DNA from: Zizania palustris
Taxonomy: Eukaryota > Streptophyta > Magnoliopsida > Poales > Poaceae
Assembly: GCA_019279435.1 (NCBI GenBank)
Contig: JAAALK010000081.1
Location: 53,807,318 to 53,871,317, forward strand
Length of the DNA: 64,000 bases
Reading direction: 5' to 3'
The notes beneath the pieces were generated by a model. That model was given only the letters and a program-made list of their open reading frames with translations, was not told the DNA's origin and did not search any database. The position numbers and the translations under genes are program-made. Numbering within the stretch: the first letter of the stretch is position 1; each line of letters opens with the position of its first letter. Shown in pieces: positions 1-10,790 of the stretch.

Positions 1-880
1 TGCGACCATGGGGGGAAGTGTGAACGAAAAGAGCAGGATCATGCTGACTAGCAACAAAACTAGCAACAGTGACAACCGAGGTGAAACACTCAAACCAAGC
101 ACGAGGGGCTTGCTTGAGACCATAGAGAGAATGACGGAGATGACAGACATGGCCATCGGGAACAGGATAGCCAGGAGGTGGATGCATATAGACCTCATGC
201 AGCTCGTCGTGAAGAAATGCATTCTTCACATCAAGCTGAGAGATAGTCCACCGGCGAACAGAGGCCACTGCAATAAGAGTATGAACAATGGTCCTATGTG
301 CAACAGGAGCAAAGGTCTCCTCATAGTCACGACCATACTCTTGCTGAAAACCACGAGCAACAAGACATGCTTTATAGCGCTCAAGAGAGCCATCAGAGCG
401 AGTCTTAATCTTGTAGACCCACTTGCACGAGATCGGAACAACAGAAGAAGGACGAGGAACAAGATCCCAAGTGCGGGTTTGCTCAAGAGCAGCAATCTCC
501 TCAGCCATAGCAAACTGCCACTCAGGATGAGCAATAGCATCTCGATATGTGGAAGGCTCAAAAAGAGAGAGTGCAGAGTATGAAGACTCATGAGGCACAG
601 GGGAAGAAGAGGTGGAAGGTGGTGAAGGAAGCGGATGACGAGTATAGTGATAGAGAATGGGAGGACGTGGAGCTAGTGGTAGAGAAGGAGGTGGTGAAGT
701 GGATGGTGGTGGTGAAGAACAAGGAGGAGAGGATGATGACGAGGAGTTCGACGAAGGACAGACTAAGTCAAGAAAATCAATCGACTCATGAGAGGAGGGA
801 GCATCGGAGAAAAAAGGGCGAGACTCATTAAAGGTAACATCACGGGAAACCCGAATGCGATGAGCAACCGGATCCCAAGG
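1..880 (-). pseudogene. COP-A reverse transcriptase, N-terminal half with Ser/Pro-rich linker
   Basis: Read on the minus strand the frame stays open from about 880 to position 1. It begins with a Ser/Pro-rich linker (about 760-590), then the Copia reverse transcriptase start: HPEWQFAMAEEIAALE near 520, WVYKIK near 420, YKACLVARGFQQ near 370-340, QLDVKNAFLHDEL near 230-200 and YGLKQAPRAWF near 120-90. QLDVKNAFLH carries the first catalytic Asp. The YVDD motif would lie to the left of the window. The frame is separated from the integrase by an indel near 880, where the conserved CVFLG segment changes frame. This is a fragment of a polyprotein and not an independent gene. Confidence 0.85.
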
Positions 881-1803
881 AAGACACATCGGACCGATTG
901 TGCCGATAGCTTTGTCCTCTCACGAGGCTGGAGAAGAACAAAGGCAACACAACCGAAGGAACGAAGGTGGCTATACTGAGGCGGTCGACCAAAGAGACGC
1001 TCAAGTGGAGTGACACCATGAAGAGTGACAAAGGATTGAATGTTTACAAGGTAAATAGCGGTAGATACAACTTCAGCCCAAAACTGAGGAGGAACAGAGG
1101 AGGCAAGTAACAGTGCCCGAGTAGTCTCAAGAAGGTGACGATCCTTATGCTCGGCCACACCATTTTGAGCATGGGCATCAGTGCACGAATACTAAGGAAG
1201 AGTGCCCTGCTCAGAAAGAAACTGACGAAGAGAACGAGATAGATACTCGCCAGCAGAGTTAGCACGAAAAACACGAATGGAAGAGTCAAATTGAGTGCGA
1301 ACCATCGTAGCAAAGGCCTGATAAGTAGTAAGCACCTGAGCGTGAGACTCCAAGAAATATATCCATGTGAAACGAGAGAAATCATCAATAAAGATCACAT
1401 AATATCGATGCCCCCCTTTCGAAACGAAGGGAGCAGGGCCCCATACATCAGAGTGAATGAGATCAAAAGGTCTAGTGGACACTGTCTGACTAGTAGAATA
1501 TGGAAGTTGTATCTGCTTGCCAAGTCTACAACCCATACAAGAGAGGGAGGTATCACCAGAAACCTTTCCAAGAACTCCACTAGTAACAAGAGATGACAAA
1601 CGGGACCCACACATGTGACCTAGACGATGATGCCACTGAGCAAAACTGATGGAGGTGGAGACGACAAAAGGAGTAGCATCAATAGTAGGAGTCGAATAGC
1701 ACGAAGTAGAAATGGGAGGAAGATGTAGCCAGTCAAGCTCCCAAAGGTGAGGAGGATCACGAAGCCGGTGGCTAGAACCAACCAGGGTCCCGATGCGACG
1801 ATC
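880..1803 (-). pseudogene. COP-A integrase (pre-integrase zinc domain and rve core)
   Basis: Minus-strand frame with a GAG-pre-integrase segment (QWHHRLGHMCGSRLSSL near 1640-1590, then CMGC near 1530) giving the HHCC zinc site. The rve core follows: HSDVWGPAPF near 1450-1430 with the first Asp, FIDDFSRFTWIYFL near 1400-1360, and FRANSAGEY near 1270-1245 where DNG(A/G)EY would be expected, so the second catalytic Asp looks changed to Ala/Asn. The third catalytic region (QNGVAEHKDRHLLETTR near 1160-1115) has Glu in AEHK. An in-frame TAG at 1192-1194 sits where a Gln is usual. Integrase inserts the cDNA into the host genome; this copy is inactive. Confidence 0.88.
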
Positions 1804-2478
1804 CTAAACAGAACAAGAATCAGAATCAAGAATGATACGACAACCATGATCAGTAATCTGGCCAGCAGAAATAAGCTGCAAGTGAAGCTGAGGTACATGA
1901 GCAACAGACGACACATGAAAATGGGAAGTGCTAAGAATGCCATGATGAGCAATAGGAAGAGGAGTACCATCAGCTGTCTTAACAGACACGGGAAAATGAA
2001 GCGAACTTAAGGAACTAAGATGAGTAGAGTCATGTGTCATGTGAAAAGAGGCGCCAAAATCAAAAATCCAAGGTGACTGAGTACTTGGCTGTGGTAGCTG
2101 AGGAGACTGAGCGGCGGCAGAAGATACCATAGATGGATCCAAAGAGGCAACACAACGCTCCAGACGATCCATCCGTATGGGGAGCTCAAGGACCCAATCT
2201 GGAGGTGACTGAGAAGAACCCCGAGAACCACTTGAGGTACTCGAGCCGCCCCTCCGGTGAGAGGGCCGCTTTCGACACTGCTCAATCTCGTGAGTCTTAG
2301 ACTTGCAATAGCGACAGAAGAGAGCGACAGTTGTGCCACCCTGAGTAACATGTCCTGGAGTTGAAGTACGTGTAGAAGGTACAGGAACAGGAGGACAAAG
2401 AGCAGTCATGGTGAGAAACCCTTGCTTCATGGTGAGAAACCCTTGCTTCTTTTTTCTTTTTCTTTTTCTTTTTTGCAA
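1804..2478 (-). pseudogene. COP-A gag zinc knuckle plus aspartic protease, N-terminus missing
   Basis: The frame holds a CCHC knuckle (CRYCKSKTHEIEQC, CX2CX4HX4C, near 2310-2270), a basic/Ser-rich linker and a protease segment beginning WIFDFGASFHMT near 2070-2035. The usual Copia protease triad is D-S/T-G; here the second residue reads Phe (DFGAS), a change compatible with one C-to-T mutation. The frame ends at TAG 1804-1806, at a place where the reading continues normally into the pre-integrase region, so the stop is a mutation. Upstream of the knuckle only a Lys-rich tract and a duplicated QGFLTM segment remain. The roughly 200-residue gag N-terminal domain of Copia is absent. Confidence 0.82.
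2408..2449. repeat. 21-bp tandem duplication in COP-A gag
   Basis: Two perfect adjacent copies of a 21-bp unit (2408-2428 and 2429-2449, starting ATGGTGAGAAACCC), followed by a T/C tract of about 25 bases (2449-2475). The duplication is in frame on the minus strand and repeats seven residues. Slippage beside the polypyrimidine tract is a simple explanation. Confidence 0.9.
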
Positions 2479-2822
2479 TTTGTCTCAACAGGAGAATCTC
2501 AACACAAACAGGGGAGGACCTCTCTGCCCGTCGCGAGTAGAGGGCGAGGAGAGCGGCCGGAGGACCTACAGGCGCGAGCCCAAAGGACGTGCGACGACGT
2601 CAGGGGCGGGCCCGAGCGGGAGGACAGGGTCTCGGGCGCGGCGGCGTGAGAGGGCGGAGCTCAGGAGCGGGCCTGAGCGGGAAGATAGAGGTGCGCGGCG
2701 GCGCGAGCTCACGCCCGGGCAGGCGCGCGACGGCGGGAGCAGGCGCGCGGCGGCGTTGGCGCAGGCATGGTGAGGGCTCATCGACGGCTGGATCAGGAGG
2801 AGGGGAGGGGCTAGAAACCCTA
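2476..2822 (-). other. COP-A GC-rich leader between primer site and gag remnant
   Basis: About 340 bases, strongly GC-rich (many GCGCG and GGCGG runs), between the primer site and the gag remnant. I see no conserved domain in any frame; the Arg/Gly/Ala-rich readings on both strands are what such composition gives. It occupies the place of the leader and of the lost gag N-terminus. It could be an unrelated GC-rich fragment picked up by the element. Confidence 0.5.
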
Positions 2823-2834
2823 GCTCTGATACCA
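2823..2834 (-). promoter_or_regulatory. COP-A primer binding site (initiator tRNA-Met type)
   Basis: The + strand reads GCTCTGATACCA, complement of TGGTATCAGAGC, the usual initiator tRNA-Met primer site. It directly abuts the LTR at 2835, which fixes the LTR inner edge and the minus orientation. Confidence 0.93.
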
Positions 2835-2970
2835 TGTGATGAAATGGCTGATCTACATTCTAAAGGGCCCAAAGGGAAAATATGTACAAGAGAAGGGCCC
2901 AAAGGGCAATAGTACAAGAGAAGGAAAGCTTTACAAATAAGCCCTTATACTATATAGTATATCTCTAACA
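2835..2970 (-). repeat. COP-A 5' LTR, 136 bp
   Basis: Starts TG and ends CA on either strand (TGTGATGAAATGG at 2835, TCTCTAACA ending 2970). The inner edge is set by the primer site. A palindromic ATACTATATAGTAT around 2948-2961 is the likely TATA region for minus-strand transcription. An LTR this short is unusual but known among grass Copia elements. Confidence 0.85.
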
Positions 2971-3111
2971 GATTGTAGAGTGAAGTCTTTATGCTCACTT
3001 TTGTTTTTCAGGATGGAATGCTTAAATACAAAGGAACTTATGAAATAATTTCCCCTGATGATATTGTTTAACACGTGCAAATGAGTTTGGTATTGTACTT
3101 GGGAAGTTCAG

Positions 3112-3658
3112 GTGTCATGCAAACATATATTGCCCCCTTGACTTTTTGGCTTCTCGCAACTTTCTTGTGAGATGTCTCTCCAGGAGTATTTTCTTCTACT
3201 TCATGGACCTTTGCCAATTGAGTGCAGATGCATTTTCAACTAATGAGTCCCAAATGTTGAGATTTTAGATTTTCATATCATATACTACTATGTGGGTATA
3301 AATTCCTAGAGGAATATGTGCAGATGTCATGGTACAATTTAATCATATTCACAATCCTTCTTTTCTATTTTTTATGTTGTGATTTACTACTATCCTGAGG
3401 TGAAATCGGGATTATTTGACATTGACGAAACCTCTACTTGGCCTGAGCTTTTTATTCATTAATTTATCTTATGTAGTTTTGTACTTCTTTAGAATAGATA
3501 GGGTTAATATATTTTTCATCTCTAGTCTTCTAGATTGGTTGGGGTTAATCTGTTATCCTGCTCAAATACATTAAGATAGGTATATGATGGTAACTTAGGT
3601 CTGGTTTGAGATTATCAATCATAAGCTCATCATTATTTCTCCTGGTCTTGTTTTACAG
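3112..3658 (+). other. IPMS: IPMS pseudogene intron
   Basis: AT-rich stretch starting GTGTCATGC after the exon end AAGTTCAG and ending TTGTTTTACAG. The flanking exons join in frame across it. Nothing else recognisable inside. Confidence 0.8.
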
Positions 3659-3666
3659 TGGAAGAC

Positions 3667-4048
3667 TGTTATGGGCAGGGGGATTGGGAAGATTGGTGCT
3701 AGGAACTCGGCGTAGATTGTATTCAAAGGAGGTAGTAGGCCGTGGCCCTGGATCCCGCTGGCGTGACAGGGCCGCAATGGCTGTGACGGCGCACCAGGAG
3801 GGCAGGCGACGGGTTATAGAGAGATTCAATCTAAAGCCTGCTTTTCCCCTCTCTAATGACCAGCTTATATAACGCTGGTGTACAACCACTTCCTAACAAA
3901 ACTCCATCTTATTCTCTAACAAAACTTATCTCTTATTCTCAAACAAACTTATCTCTAGCAATCTAATCTCTAACAAAACTCTCTAACCTTAGCCGCCTAG
4001 GCCTCCTGATGCTTCTTGCGCCGGCCAAAAGGGATTCCGTACATAACA
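3667..4048 (-). repeat. REI 3' LTR, 382 bp
   Basis: Begins TGTTATGGGCAGG and ends CCGTACATAACA. Matches 9468-9834 closely; one visible difference is a roughly 15-bp indel in the CTAACAAAACTT-rich section (3945-3980). A purine tract on the minus strand (complement of TCTCTCCCTCCC at 4049-4060) is the polypurine tract next to it. The pol frame runs about 17 codons into this LTR. Confidence 0.95.
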
Positions 4049-5454
4049 TCTCTCCCTCCCTGGACAAGCAGCTCATCCTCGAGCTGGAACTCAGGGAACT
4101 GTTCACGGAAATCCTCCAGTGCAACCCATGCTGTCTCGGAAGGCGGCGCACCCTTCCAACAAACCAGCAGCTCCCTCCTGCCCCGTGCCAACCTTCCCTT
4201 CATCACCTTCTCTGGCTCCACTAGAACTTTACCATGCTGCACTGGCGGCAGCACCGGCGGATGAGCAGGAGGTGTCCCATGAAATGGCTTGAGCAATCCC
4301 ACATGAAACACATCATGAATGCGGGCACCTGCTGGAAGGTCCAGCTTGTAGGCCACTTCACCCACGCGCGCAGCCACCCTGTATGGCCCAAAGAACTTTG
4401 GTCCTAGCTTGCTGCGACCACGAATCTGCCGGGAAGCCAGTGCCTGGTGCAGAAGACGAAGCCAAACCCATTGGCCAGGCAGGAACTCCAACTGCCGATG
4501 GCTCTTGTCATATACTGCTTTGTAATGCTGCTGGGCTTGGTCAAGACGGTCTCGTACCTCAGCTAGGAATTCATCCCTGTCCCGCATTGCCTTGTCCACC
4601 GCCGGCAAGCGAGCATCACCTGGAGCATAAGAGCGAATGGATGGTGGAGCTCGGCCATAGACCACTTGAAATGTAGAGGTCTGCAGAGCCTGCTGGTAAG
4701 AGGAATTATAACAAAATTCTTCCCAAGGCAACCACTCCAACTAGTTCCTGGGACGATCACCCGTCAGACACCTCAAATACATCGCGATGATCTTGTTAGT
4801 AGCCTCTGATTGGCCGTCGGACTGAGGATGAAACGTCGAAGTAAACTGAAGCTTCACCCCTGCCAACCAGAACAGCTCACGCCAAAAATTACTTGTAAAG
4901 ACCGAATCACGATCACTGACAATGGAAGAAGGCATCCCATGCAGGCGTACTGTCTCAGAGAAGAATGCCCGAGCCACTAATGTTGCCGTGTACGGATGGG
5001 CCAAGGGAGTGAAGTGCGCTGCCTTGGAGAACTTATCCACCACTGTCAAGATGACCGATTTGCTGTTAACACGTGGAAGAGCTTCGACAAAATCCATTGC
5101 TATATCTGCCCACATTGAGGTCGGCACCTCCAAAGGTTGAAGCAGCCCCCCAAGCCTCAAATGCTCTGTTTTATTGCGCTGGCATACCTCACAGGCGCGC
5201 ACGAACTCCTGCACCATCACCCGATCCCTAGGAAGGTGAAAATCAGCGCGCAGGCGATGCAATGTCTTGTGGACGCCTTCATGACCAGTACTGTGTACCA
5301 TCTCCAGAATAGGTGCCTGCAAGCTGGACGAGGAGTCGATGAACACGCGACCCTTGTATAAGATCAAGTCGTCCACAACGGACCATGCCACTGGTTTTGT
5401 GCCTCCTTGAATTGCATCCCGAAGAGTAGACAGAGAGGCCGACTTGTTGATCTC
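3997..5454 (-). pseudogene. REI integrase with C-terminal chromodomain-like tail
   Basis: Zinc-binding part near 5330-5160 (HSTGHEGVHKTLHRLRADFH then CEVCQRNKTEH), rve core with ADIAMDFVEALP near 5110, VSDRDSVFTSNFWREL near 4920 and HPQSDGQSEATNK near 4820 giving D, D and E. The C-terminal part has the GPYRVAARVGEVAYKLDLP module near 4390 and a chromodomain-like end (LLVCWKGAPPSETAWVALED near 4170-4110). In-frame TAG at 4741-4743 replaces the Trp usual before EWLPW; the base before it is C, so the change is CTGG to CTAG. The frame ends at 3997-3999 inside the 3' LTR. Confidence 0.9.
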
Positions 5455-6072
5455 CTACCGAATTGCATCAAACAACTCAAACTGAGGTGCCGACAACGCC
5501 ATTGCTCTAGCCAAGTGCTCGTCGCGGCGGGATAGTGCATCGGCGATGACGTTCAAGGCGCCCAACTTGTATTCCACCACAAAATCAAATCCCAGCAGCT
5601 TGCTCACCCATTGGTGCTGTGGAATCGTCGTGAGGCGCTGGTCGAGGAGGAACCAGAGGCTCCGATGGTCGGTGCGGACCAGGAAGCATCTCCCCCAGAG
5701 ATATGGCCGCCAGTGTCGCACAACCTACACGAGACTGATGAGCTCGCGTTCGTATGCGACAAGCTTGGCATGCCTCGCGGCGATTGGCCGGCTGTAGAAC
5801 GCCACTGCCCCCACCCCCTGATGCATCACCGCCCCAAATCCTGAGCCGGATACATCACACTCGACGATGAAGTCCCTGTCAAAATTCGGCAGCTGCAATA
5901 CCAGAGCTTCCGTGAGCGCGCGCTGGAGCTTGTGGAAAGCCCCCGATGCCTCGGTCCCCCAGCGGAAGCCCTCCTTTAGTAGAGCCATCAGAGGGGCGAC
6001 GATAATATCAAAATCCTTGATGAACCGGCGATAGTACCCCACCAGGCCCAAGAATCCCCGTACCGCCCGCAC
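5455..6072 (-). pseudogene. REI RNase H
   Basis: Frame with VRGFLGLVGYYRRFIKDF near 6065, FIVECDVSGSGFGAVMHQ near 5870 (first catalytic Asp in ECDVSG), YERELISLV near 5730 (Glu), RTDHRSLWFLLDQRL near 5660 (Asp) and NVIADALSRR near 5540 (last Asp). RNase H removes the RNA template during reverse transcription. Two in-frame TAG codons, at 5725-5727 and 5455-5457, stand at places where a Gln is expected. Confidence 0.9.
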
Positions 6073-6999
6073 CGACCTGGGTAGTGGTCAGTCCAGTACG
6101 GCCTGGACCTTTTTGCGATCCATGGCCACTCCCGTCGTCGAGATGGTATGGCCAAGATAGGCCATCGATGGCTACTCGAACGCGCACTTGGACTGTTTTA
6201 GACGAAGCTGATGTTCTTGGAGAGTGCGAAAGACAGCAAGTACATGGCGGAGGTGATCCGACCATGAGGAACTGTAATCAAATTATCGTAAAAAAAAGAG
6301 GACAAACCGGTGAAGGAACGACAGCAGGATGGTGTTCATCAGTGCTTGAAACGTGGCGGGGGCGTTCGTGAGACCGAACGGCATCACCAAGAACTCGAAC
6401 AACCCTTGATGCATGCGAAACGCTGTCTTCTCTATATCGTCCTCATGCATCAACACCTGGTGGTATACGGATCGCATGTCGAGTTTGGTGAAGTACTTGG
6501 TGCCACACAGTTCGTCGAGGAGCTCCTTCACCACCAGAATGAGGAATTTGTCCTTGATTGTGGCGTCGTTGAGGGAGCGGTAGTCGACGCAAAACCTCCA
6601 CGTATCGTCGTGCTTGCAGGTCAACAGTGCCGGGGAGAACGCAGACGTGCTCGGCCGTATGACGCCGAGGCGGAGCATGTTGTCACATTGGCGCTCCAGT
6701 TCATCCTTCTAGGCATGGGCGTAGCGGTAGGGGCGCACTGCTACCGCACCGGCGCCCGGCTTAAGGCAAATGAGGTGGCAGATGTGTCGCCGAGGCGGTA
6801 ATCCCTGGGGCTCCCTGAACAGCCCGGCGAACTCCTTGAGCAAAGCGGCCATGAGGTTGTCGTCCATGCCCGAGAGAGCTGTCGCGGCCGGGCCTGGAGT
6901 GGCGTCGACCCCGTGCCACAGAACGCGCCTGTCGCCGAGCTTGAACGCCATGGTGTGCCACGCGAAATCCCAAAAGATAGGCCCCAGCGTCCTAAGCCA
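6073..6999 (-). pseudogene. REI reverse transcriptase, catalytic motif broken
   Basis: LGVIRPSTSAFSPALLTCK near 6670, FCVDYRSLNDATIKDKF near 6590, KLDMRSVYHQVLMHEDDIEKTAF near 6490-6420 and MPFGLTNAPATFQALMN near 6385-6340 are the Gypsy finger and palm blocks. The FxDD catalytic block that should follow is disrupted at about 6277-6290: an A/T-run indel gives FFLR and a stop. An upstream TAG at 6709-6711 and stops near 6095 and 6172 add to the damage. Polymerase function is lost. Confidence 0.9.
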
Positions 7000-7392
7000 C
7001 TAGACGTCGAGGACCATGTCGTAGTCGCCGAGGGAGAGGGCGTACATGTCGATGTGGAACTCTTCCCTGCCTATACGCACCGACTGCTGCTTGGTGTGCC
7101 CCGGCAATGTGACACGTTTGCCATTGGCTATCGCGACAGAGAGGCTTAGTACCGACTGCAGAACGATGCCCACCCGTGCCGCCATCTGTGTGTCGATGAA
7201 ATTATGTGACGAGCCGGAGTCAAGCAGCGCCACCGCCACCGCGTCCCTGATGGAGACGAAGATCTTCATCGTCTGGAAGTCCTTGGCACAAATACCCGTG
7301 AGCGCGTGTAGAGAGATGCCCGACGCAGTATGGTAGCCTGTCATGGCGTGACACTCTGTCTCCTCGTCAACCTCCTCCTCCACGTAGTCGGC
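7000..7392 (-). pseudogene. REI retropepsin protease
   Basis: Frame with AVALLDSGSSHNFID near 7220-7180 (active-site D-S-G) and a following barrel segment ending LGDYDMVLDV at 7003. TAG at 7000-7002 lies in the motif usually read VLDVQWL, so CAG changed to TAG. The protease would cut the gag-pol polyprotein. Confidence 0.88.
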
Positions 7393-9416
7393 CTAGAGGA
7401 TCTCGAGGACGAAAAGCTTCTTGCAGCGGTGTCCGGACACGTACTTCTCATCACAATTGAAGCATAAGCCGTCGGCACGACGTTGAGCGAATTCCCCTGG
7501 TGACAAACGACAGCGAGGATGCGTGGACGACAGGGCAGCATAGTTGTTATGGCGTCGCCATATCGTCGCCATATCGCCGTGGCGGTATTTTGCTATTCGC
7601 CACGCCACGCCATATCGCCGAAGGCTTATGGCGAGTGCCACAGTAGTGTGGCGTCCGCCACGGACGTGGCGCCCGCCATATACATGTAGGCAAGTTATTC
7701 CCGGCGGCCCTCCCAGCTTTTTCCCTCTCCTCAACATAGCTGCTGCCGCCACCACTGTCTAGGGCTCTGGGCACGACGCGGCGCGGGTGCGGCTAGGGTG
7801 CGGCGAGGGCGGCGCGGCGAGGGCCGAGGGCGCTGCGCGGCGAGGGCTGCGTGGCGAGGGCGAGGGCGCTGCGTGGCGAGGGCGCGGCGAGGGGGCTCCA
7901 CAGCGAGGGCGCGACGAGGGTGCTCCACGGCGACGAGGGTGCTCTTTGCTCTGCTAAAGTGTTGTGTGGCGGCGGCGGCCGGAGGGAATGGGAGGTGAGA
8001 GAGAGAGAGGGATGGGTTGAGAAAATTAGGGTTAGGAAATAGACTTCAGACTAGGCTTTAAATGGGCTATTGGATCAAATTTATAAAACAGATTATTAAA
8101 TGAACATTTAAATATAATATTAGACATAATTTTATATATTTTATTGCAATTTTAATTATGTATTTTTATTTTATAAGATATATAAATTAACATTATTGCA
8201 ACTTGATATGAAATTGCTATTTTTATAATACTATATTACTATTCTTATTTGCAATTTAGTACTTATATATTGATATATTTTTTAAAATCCTTAAATTCTA
8301 TAAGCTATTTTTCTATATTGGTCGCCACGCCGCGCGCCATAAGCGCTGTAAAGTTGTGAAGGTGCTAGGTCGCCACGCATCGCCGCGTCGCCATAACAAC
8401 TATGCAGGGCAGAGGATTTGCCCGACCTCGGCGCGGCCAACGATGCCAATGTCACCATCGGTGATGTGGTGGTGCTCTTGGCCACGGCGGCGGACGCCGA
8501 GGACTGGCCTGCCGATCGATCCCCCTGGTTGACCGTCGGGTCCGAGGACGCCAGGTGCATGCGCTGCTCGTAGGCGCGGGCAAGCATTATGGCGCCGTCC
8601 AAGGTTGCTGGCCGGCGGAGTGCAACATCGGTCTTCAGGGGATTCACCAGGACGGCGGTGTAGATCTGTACTAGTTGTTGCTCGGTGAGGTCAGCGTCGC
8701 GGCATGCGAAGGCGAAGAACCGGTCGGTGTACTCCACGGAACCCGTGCGGCGGAGGAGCATCAATTCGCCCCGGGACTGTCTGTCATGGGCGGACCGAAT
8801 CTTTGCAGAACCAATTGCGCGAAGCGATGCCATGACGGCGTGCTGGAGGTGAGTCCCAGCCGCGCGTACCAGAGCTAGGCCGCGCCGGTGAGATGCATGG
8901 CGGCGTACCAGACGTGGCGGCGCTCTGGCGTGCTCTGACTGCGAAAGGTCTCGCAGCGGTTCAGCCATGGCAGGGGGTCTTCCTTCCCGTTGAAAGACGG
9001 AAATTCAAGGCGGACGTGAGGACGGAATCTGCTGTCGGGAAAATCTTCCTCGTCGTCGTATGGCCCGCGTCCGTGCTCCGGCGGCGGCTGGCGGAATCGA
9101 TCCCTGGGAGGCGGGCACTCGGTATCCGGCGCGACATGGGCCCTTGCTTGGCTTTGTTGTTTGAGCCGTCGCCGGTGGTGTCGCCGTCGTCCTCGGCGTG
9201 GGCCTTTCCCTCGCGTTGCGCGTTTTCCGCGCGGATGAGCGCGAGGTTGAGGGCACACACTTGCTCTTGGTTCTCGAAGGCGGAGGACTACAGCGCCACC
9301 ACCTTGGTCGGGAGTGTCGCGAGTTGGTCCGCCACCGGCGCAAGAGGCACCAGCTTGTCGAGGGACGTCTTCATGTCATCGATCTTGGCGGCGAGCTTCT
9401 CGATCAACTCCTTCAT
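7393..9416 (-). pseudogene. REI gag, interrupted by HAT-1
   Basis: Starts at ATG 9414-9416 (MKELIEKLAAKIDDMKTSLD, a short heptad-like segment). The core follows near 8990-8860 (LEFPSFNGKEDPLPWLNRCE then AAMHLTGAA and WYARLG), and the zinc knuckle near 7470-7430 (CFNCDEKYVSGHRC). TAG at 9288-9290 and 8875-8877 sit at expected Gln codons. The sequence from 7539 to 8404 is HAT-1; outside it gag continues across the 8-bp duplication. Gag forms the particle and binds RNA. Confidence 0.85.
7539..8404. mobile_element. HAT-1: non-autonomous hAT-type DNA transposon, 866 bp
   Basis: Terminal inverted repeats begin CATAGTTGTTATGGCG at 7539; the right end, 8404 read backwards, matches. A perfect 8-bp duplication CAGGGCAG flanks it (7531-7538 and 8405-8412). 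Eight-bp duplication with CA-starting short inverted repeats is the hAT signature. Subterminal parts repeat CGCCATATCG and CGCCACGC; the middle is GC-rich (7745-7990) then very AT-rich (8080-8300). No transposase reading frame, so it moved with enzyme from elsewhere. It inserted after REI. Confidence 0.92.
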
Positions 9417-9454
9417 GCCATTGCCGCTTACCCATGGACACGGAACAAGGCTTA

Positions 9455-9464
9455 TCTGATACCA
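9455..9464 (-). promoter_or_regulatory. REI primer binding site
   Basis: The + strand reads TCTGATACCA, complement of TGGTATCAGA, initiator tRNA-Met type, three bases inside the LTR edge at 9468. Confidence 0.85.
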
Positions 9465-9467
9465 CGT

Positions 9468-9834
9468 TGTTATAGGCAGGGGGATTGGGAAGATTGGTGC
9501 TAGGAACTCGGCGTAGATTGTATTCAAAGGAGGTAGTAGGCCGTGGCCCTGGACCCCGCTGGCGCGACGGAGCCACAATGGCTGCGACGGCGCACCAGGA
9601 GGGCAAGTGACGGGTTACAGAGAGATTCAATCTAAAGCCTGCTTTTCCCCTCTCTAATGACCAGCTTATATAACGCTGCTGTACAACCACTTCCTAACAA
9701 AACTCCAACTTATTCTCTAACAAAACTTATCTCTTATTCTCTAACAAACTTATCTCTAACAAAACTCTCTAACCTTAGCCGCCTAGGCCTCCTGGTGCTT
9801 CTTGCGCCGGCCAAAAGGGATTCCGTACATAACA
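9468..9834 (-). repeat. REI 5' LTR, 367 bp
   Basis: Begins TGTTATAGGCAGG and ends CCGTACATAACA; partner of 3667-4048. It is followed directly by AAGAC (9835-9839) and then the rest of the split IPMS exon. Confidence 0.95.
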
Positions 9835-10790
9835 AAGACATGCAGTGAGATCTAAACTAGTGGAGGTACATTAATTAATTGTTTTTTCTTTATTTTTCTA
9901 GTTACAACTAGACACCTCCTTTTATCATTACTGAGCAATATTCTGTCATCAAATGTGTAGCTTGGGTATGAAATCACTGACAAGGAATTTGAAGATTTCT
10001 TTAAATGCTATAAAGAGGCCGCAGAGAAGAAACAGGTGACATTTCTCTCAAGTACTTGCTCTGTTGCTCCGGTGACATTTGCCATCAATTTCTTCTCTTT
10101 CTAAAACTTCTGCATGCATTAGTTCATTATAGCGTGTAACTGATGAAGACATTGATGCATTATTGTCCGATGAGATATTTCAGCCTAAGGTTTTTTGGTC
10201 CTTGCTGATGTACAAGTATAATTTTATTGCAATTAATTCAATTTTGACTAATGGAAAATGTGACCTATTAAATTTGATGTGTTAATGTGTTATGCATCTC
10301 TTTTGCAGGCAACTTGTGGAACACTTGGTCTATCTACAGCAACTGTGAAACTGATAGGTCCAGATGGAGAGGAGAAGATTGCATGTTCAGTTGGAACAGG
10401 TCCAGTTGATGCAGCTTACAAGGCTGTTGACAAAATAATACAGGTTACTGTTGCAATATTCTTGATCCTTCTTGCAGTAGTATACTACTTATTGTAGGAT
10501 TGAATATGGATGCCTTGGTTTTAATATGTTAATAATGAAACCGTTTGTATCTGGTAACGTAACTTGTAGGTTATTACCAATTACCATGGTCCATGATAAG
10601 TTAAAATAATAGAAGATTCCATCCTTTATGATGATTAGCATATGATGTATCACAATCAGGTTGCTGTCAAATGGATGCACTATTTTTATGTTATCAATGA
10701 GATTACCTATTTACCTGCATGTAGTAGCATGATCTGTAAACTATCGACATATAATTTTATCAAAATCAGAGTAATTTTGATACATTTGAG

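Larger units (their letters stand above)
1..2970 (-). mobile_element. COP-A: Ty1/Copia retrotransposon, 5' part, cut by window edge
   Basis: Copia element read on the minus strand, in the order LTR (2835-2970), tRNA-Met-type primer site, GC-rich leader, gag zinc knuckle, protease, integrase, reverse transcriptase. Integrase before reverse transcriptase is the Copia order. The RNase H end and the 3' LTR lie beyond position 1. The element is decayed: two in-frame TAG codons (1804-1806, 1192-1194), a frameshift near 880 and a missing gag N-terminus. It probably inserted in an intron of the IPMS gene, since an IPMS splice acceptor and exon follow about 40 bp past its LTR. Its target duplication cannot be checked because the other flank is outside the window. 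Confidence 0.9.
3667..9834 (-). mobile_element. REI: Reina-type chromovirus Gypsy element, complete but decayed
   Basis: 6,168-bp element flanked by a perfect 5-bp target duplication AAGAC (3662-3666 and 9835-9839). Minus-strand order: 5' LTR (9468-9834), primer site, gag, protease, reverse transcriptase, RNase H, integrase, chromodomain-like tail, 3' LTR (3667-4048). Short LTRs of about 370-380 bp and this pol sequence fit the Reina clade. The coding region carries many in-frame TAG codons (4741, 5455, 5725, 6709, 7000, 8875, 9288) and a break in the reverse transcriptase catalytic motif. HAT-1 (7539-8404) interrupts gag. The element split an IPMS exon. Confidence 0.95.

Noticed and set aside
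8..583. 191-codon + strand frame
   Set aside because: Complement of the COP-A reverse transcriptase, which reads with conserved motifs on the minus strand.
2589..2912. Gly/Arg-rich frames near the COP-A leader
   Set aside because: Composition-driven, overlapping on both strands, and one runs into the LTR.
6310..6801. 163-codon + strand frame
   Set aside because: Complement of the REI reverse transcriptase.
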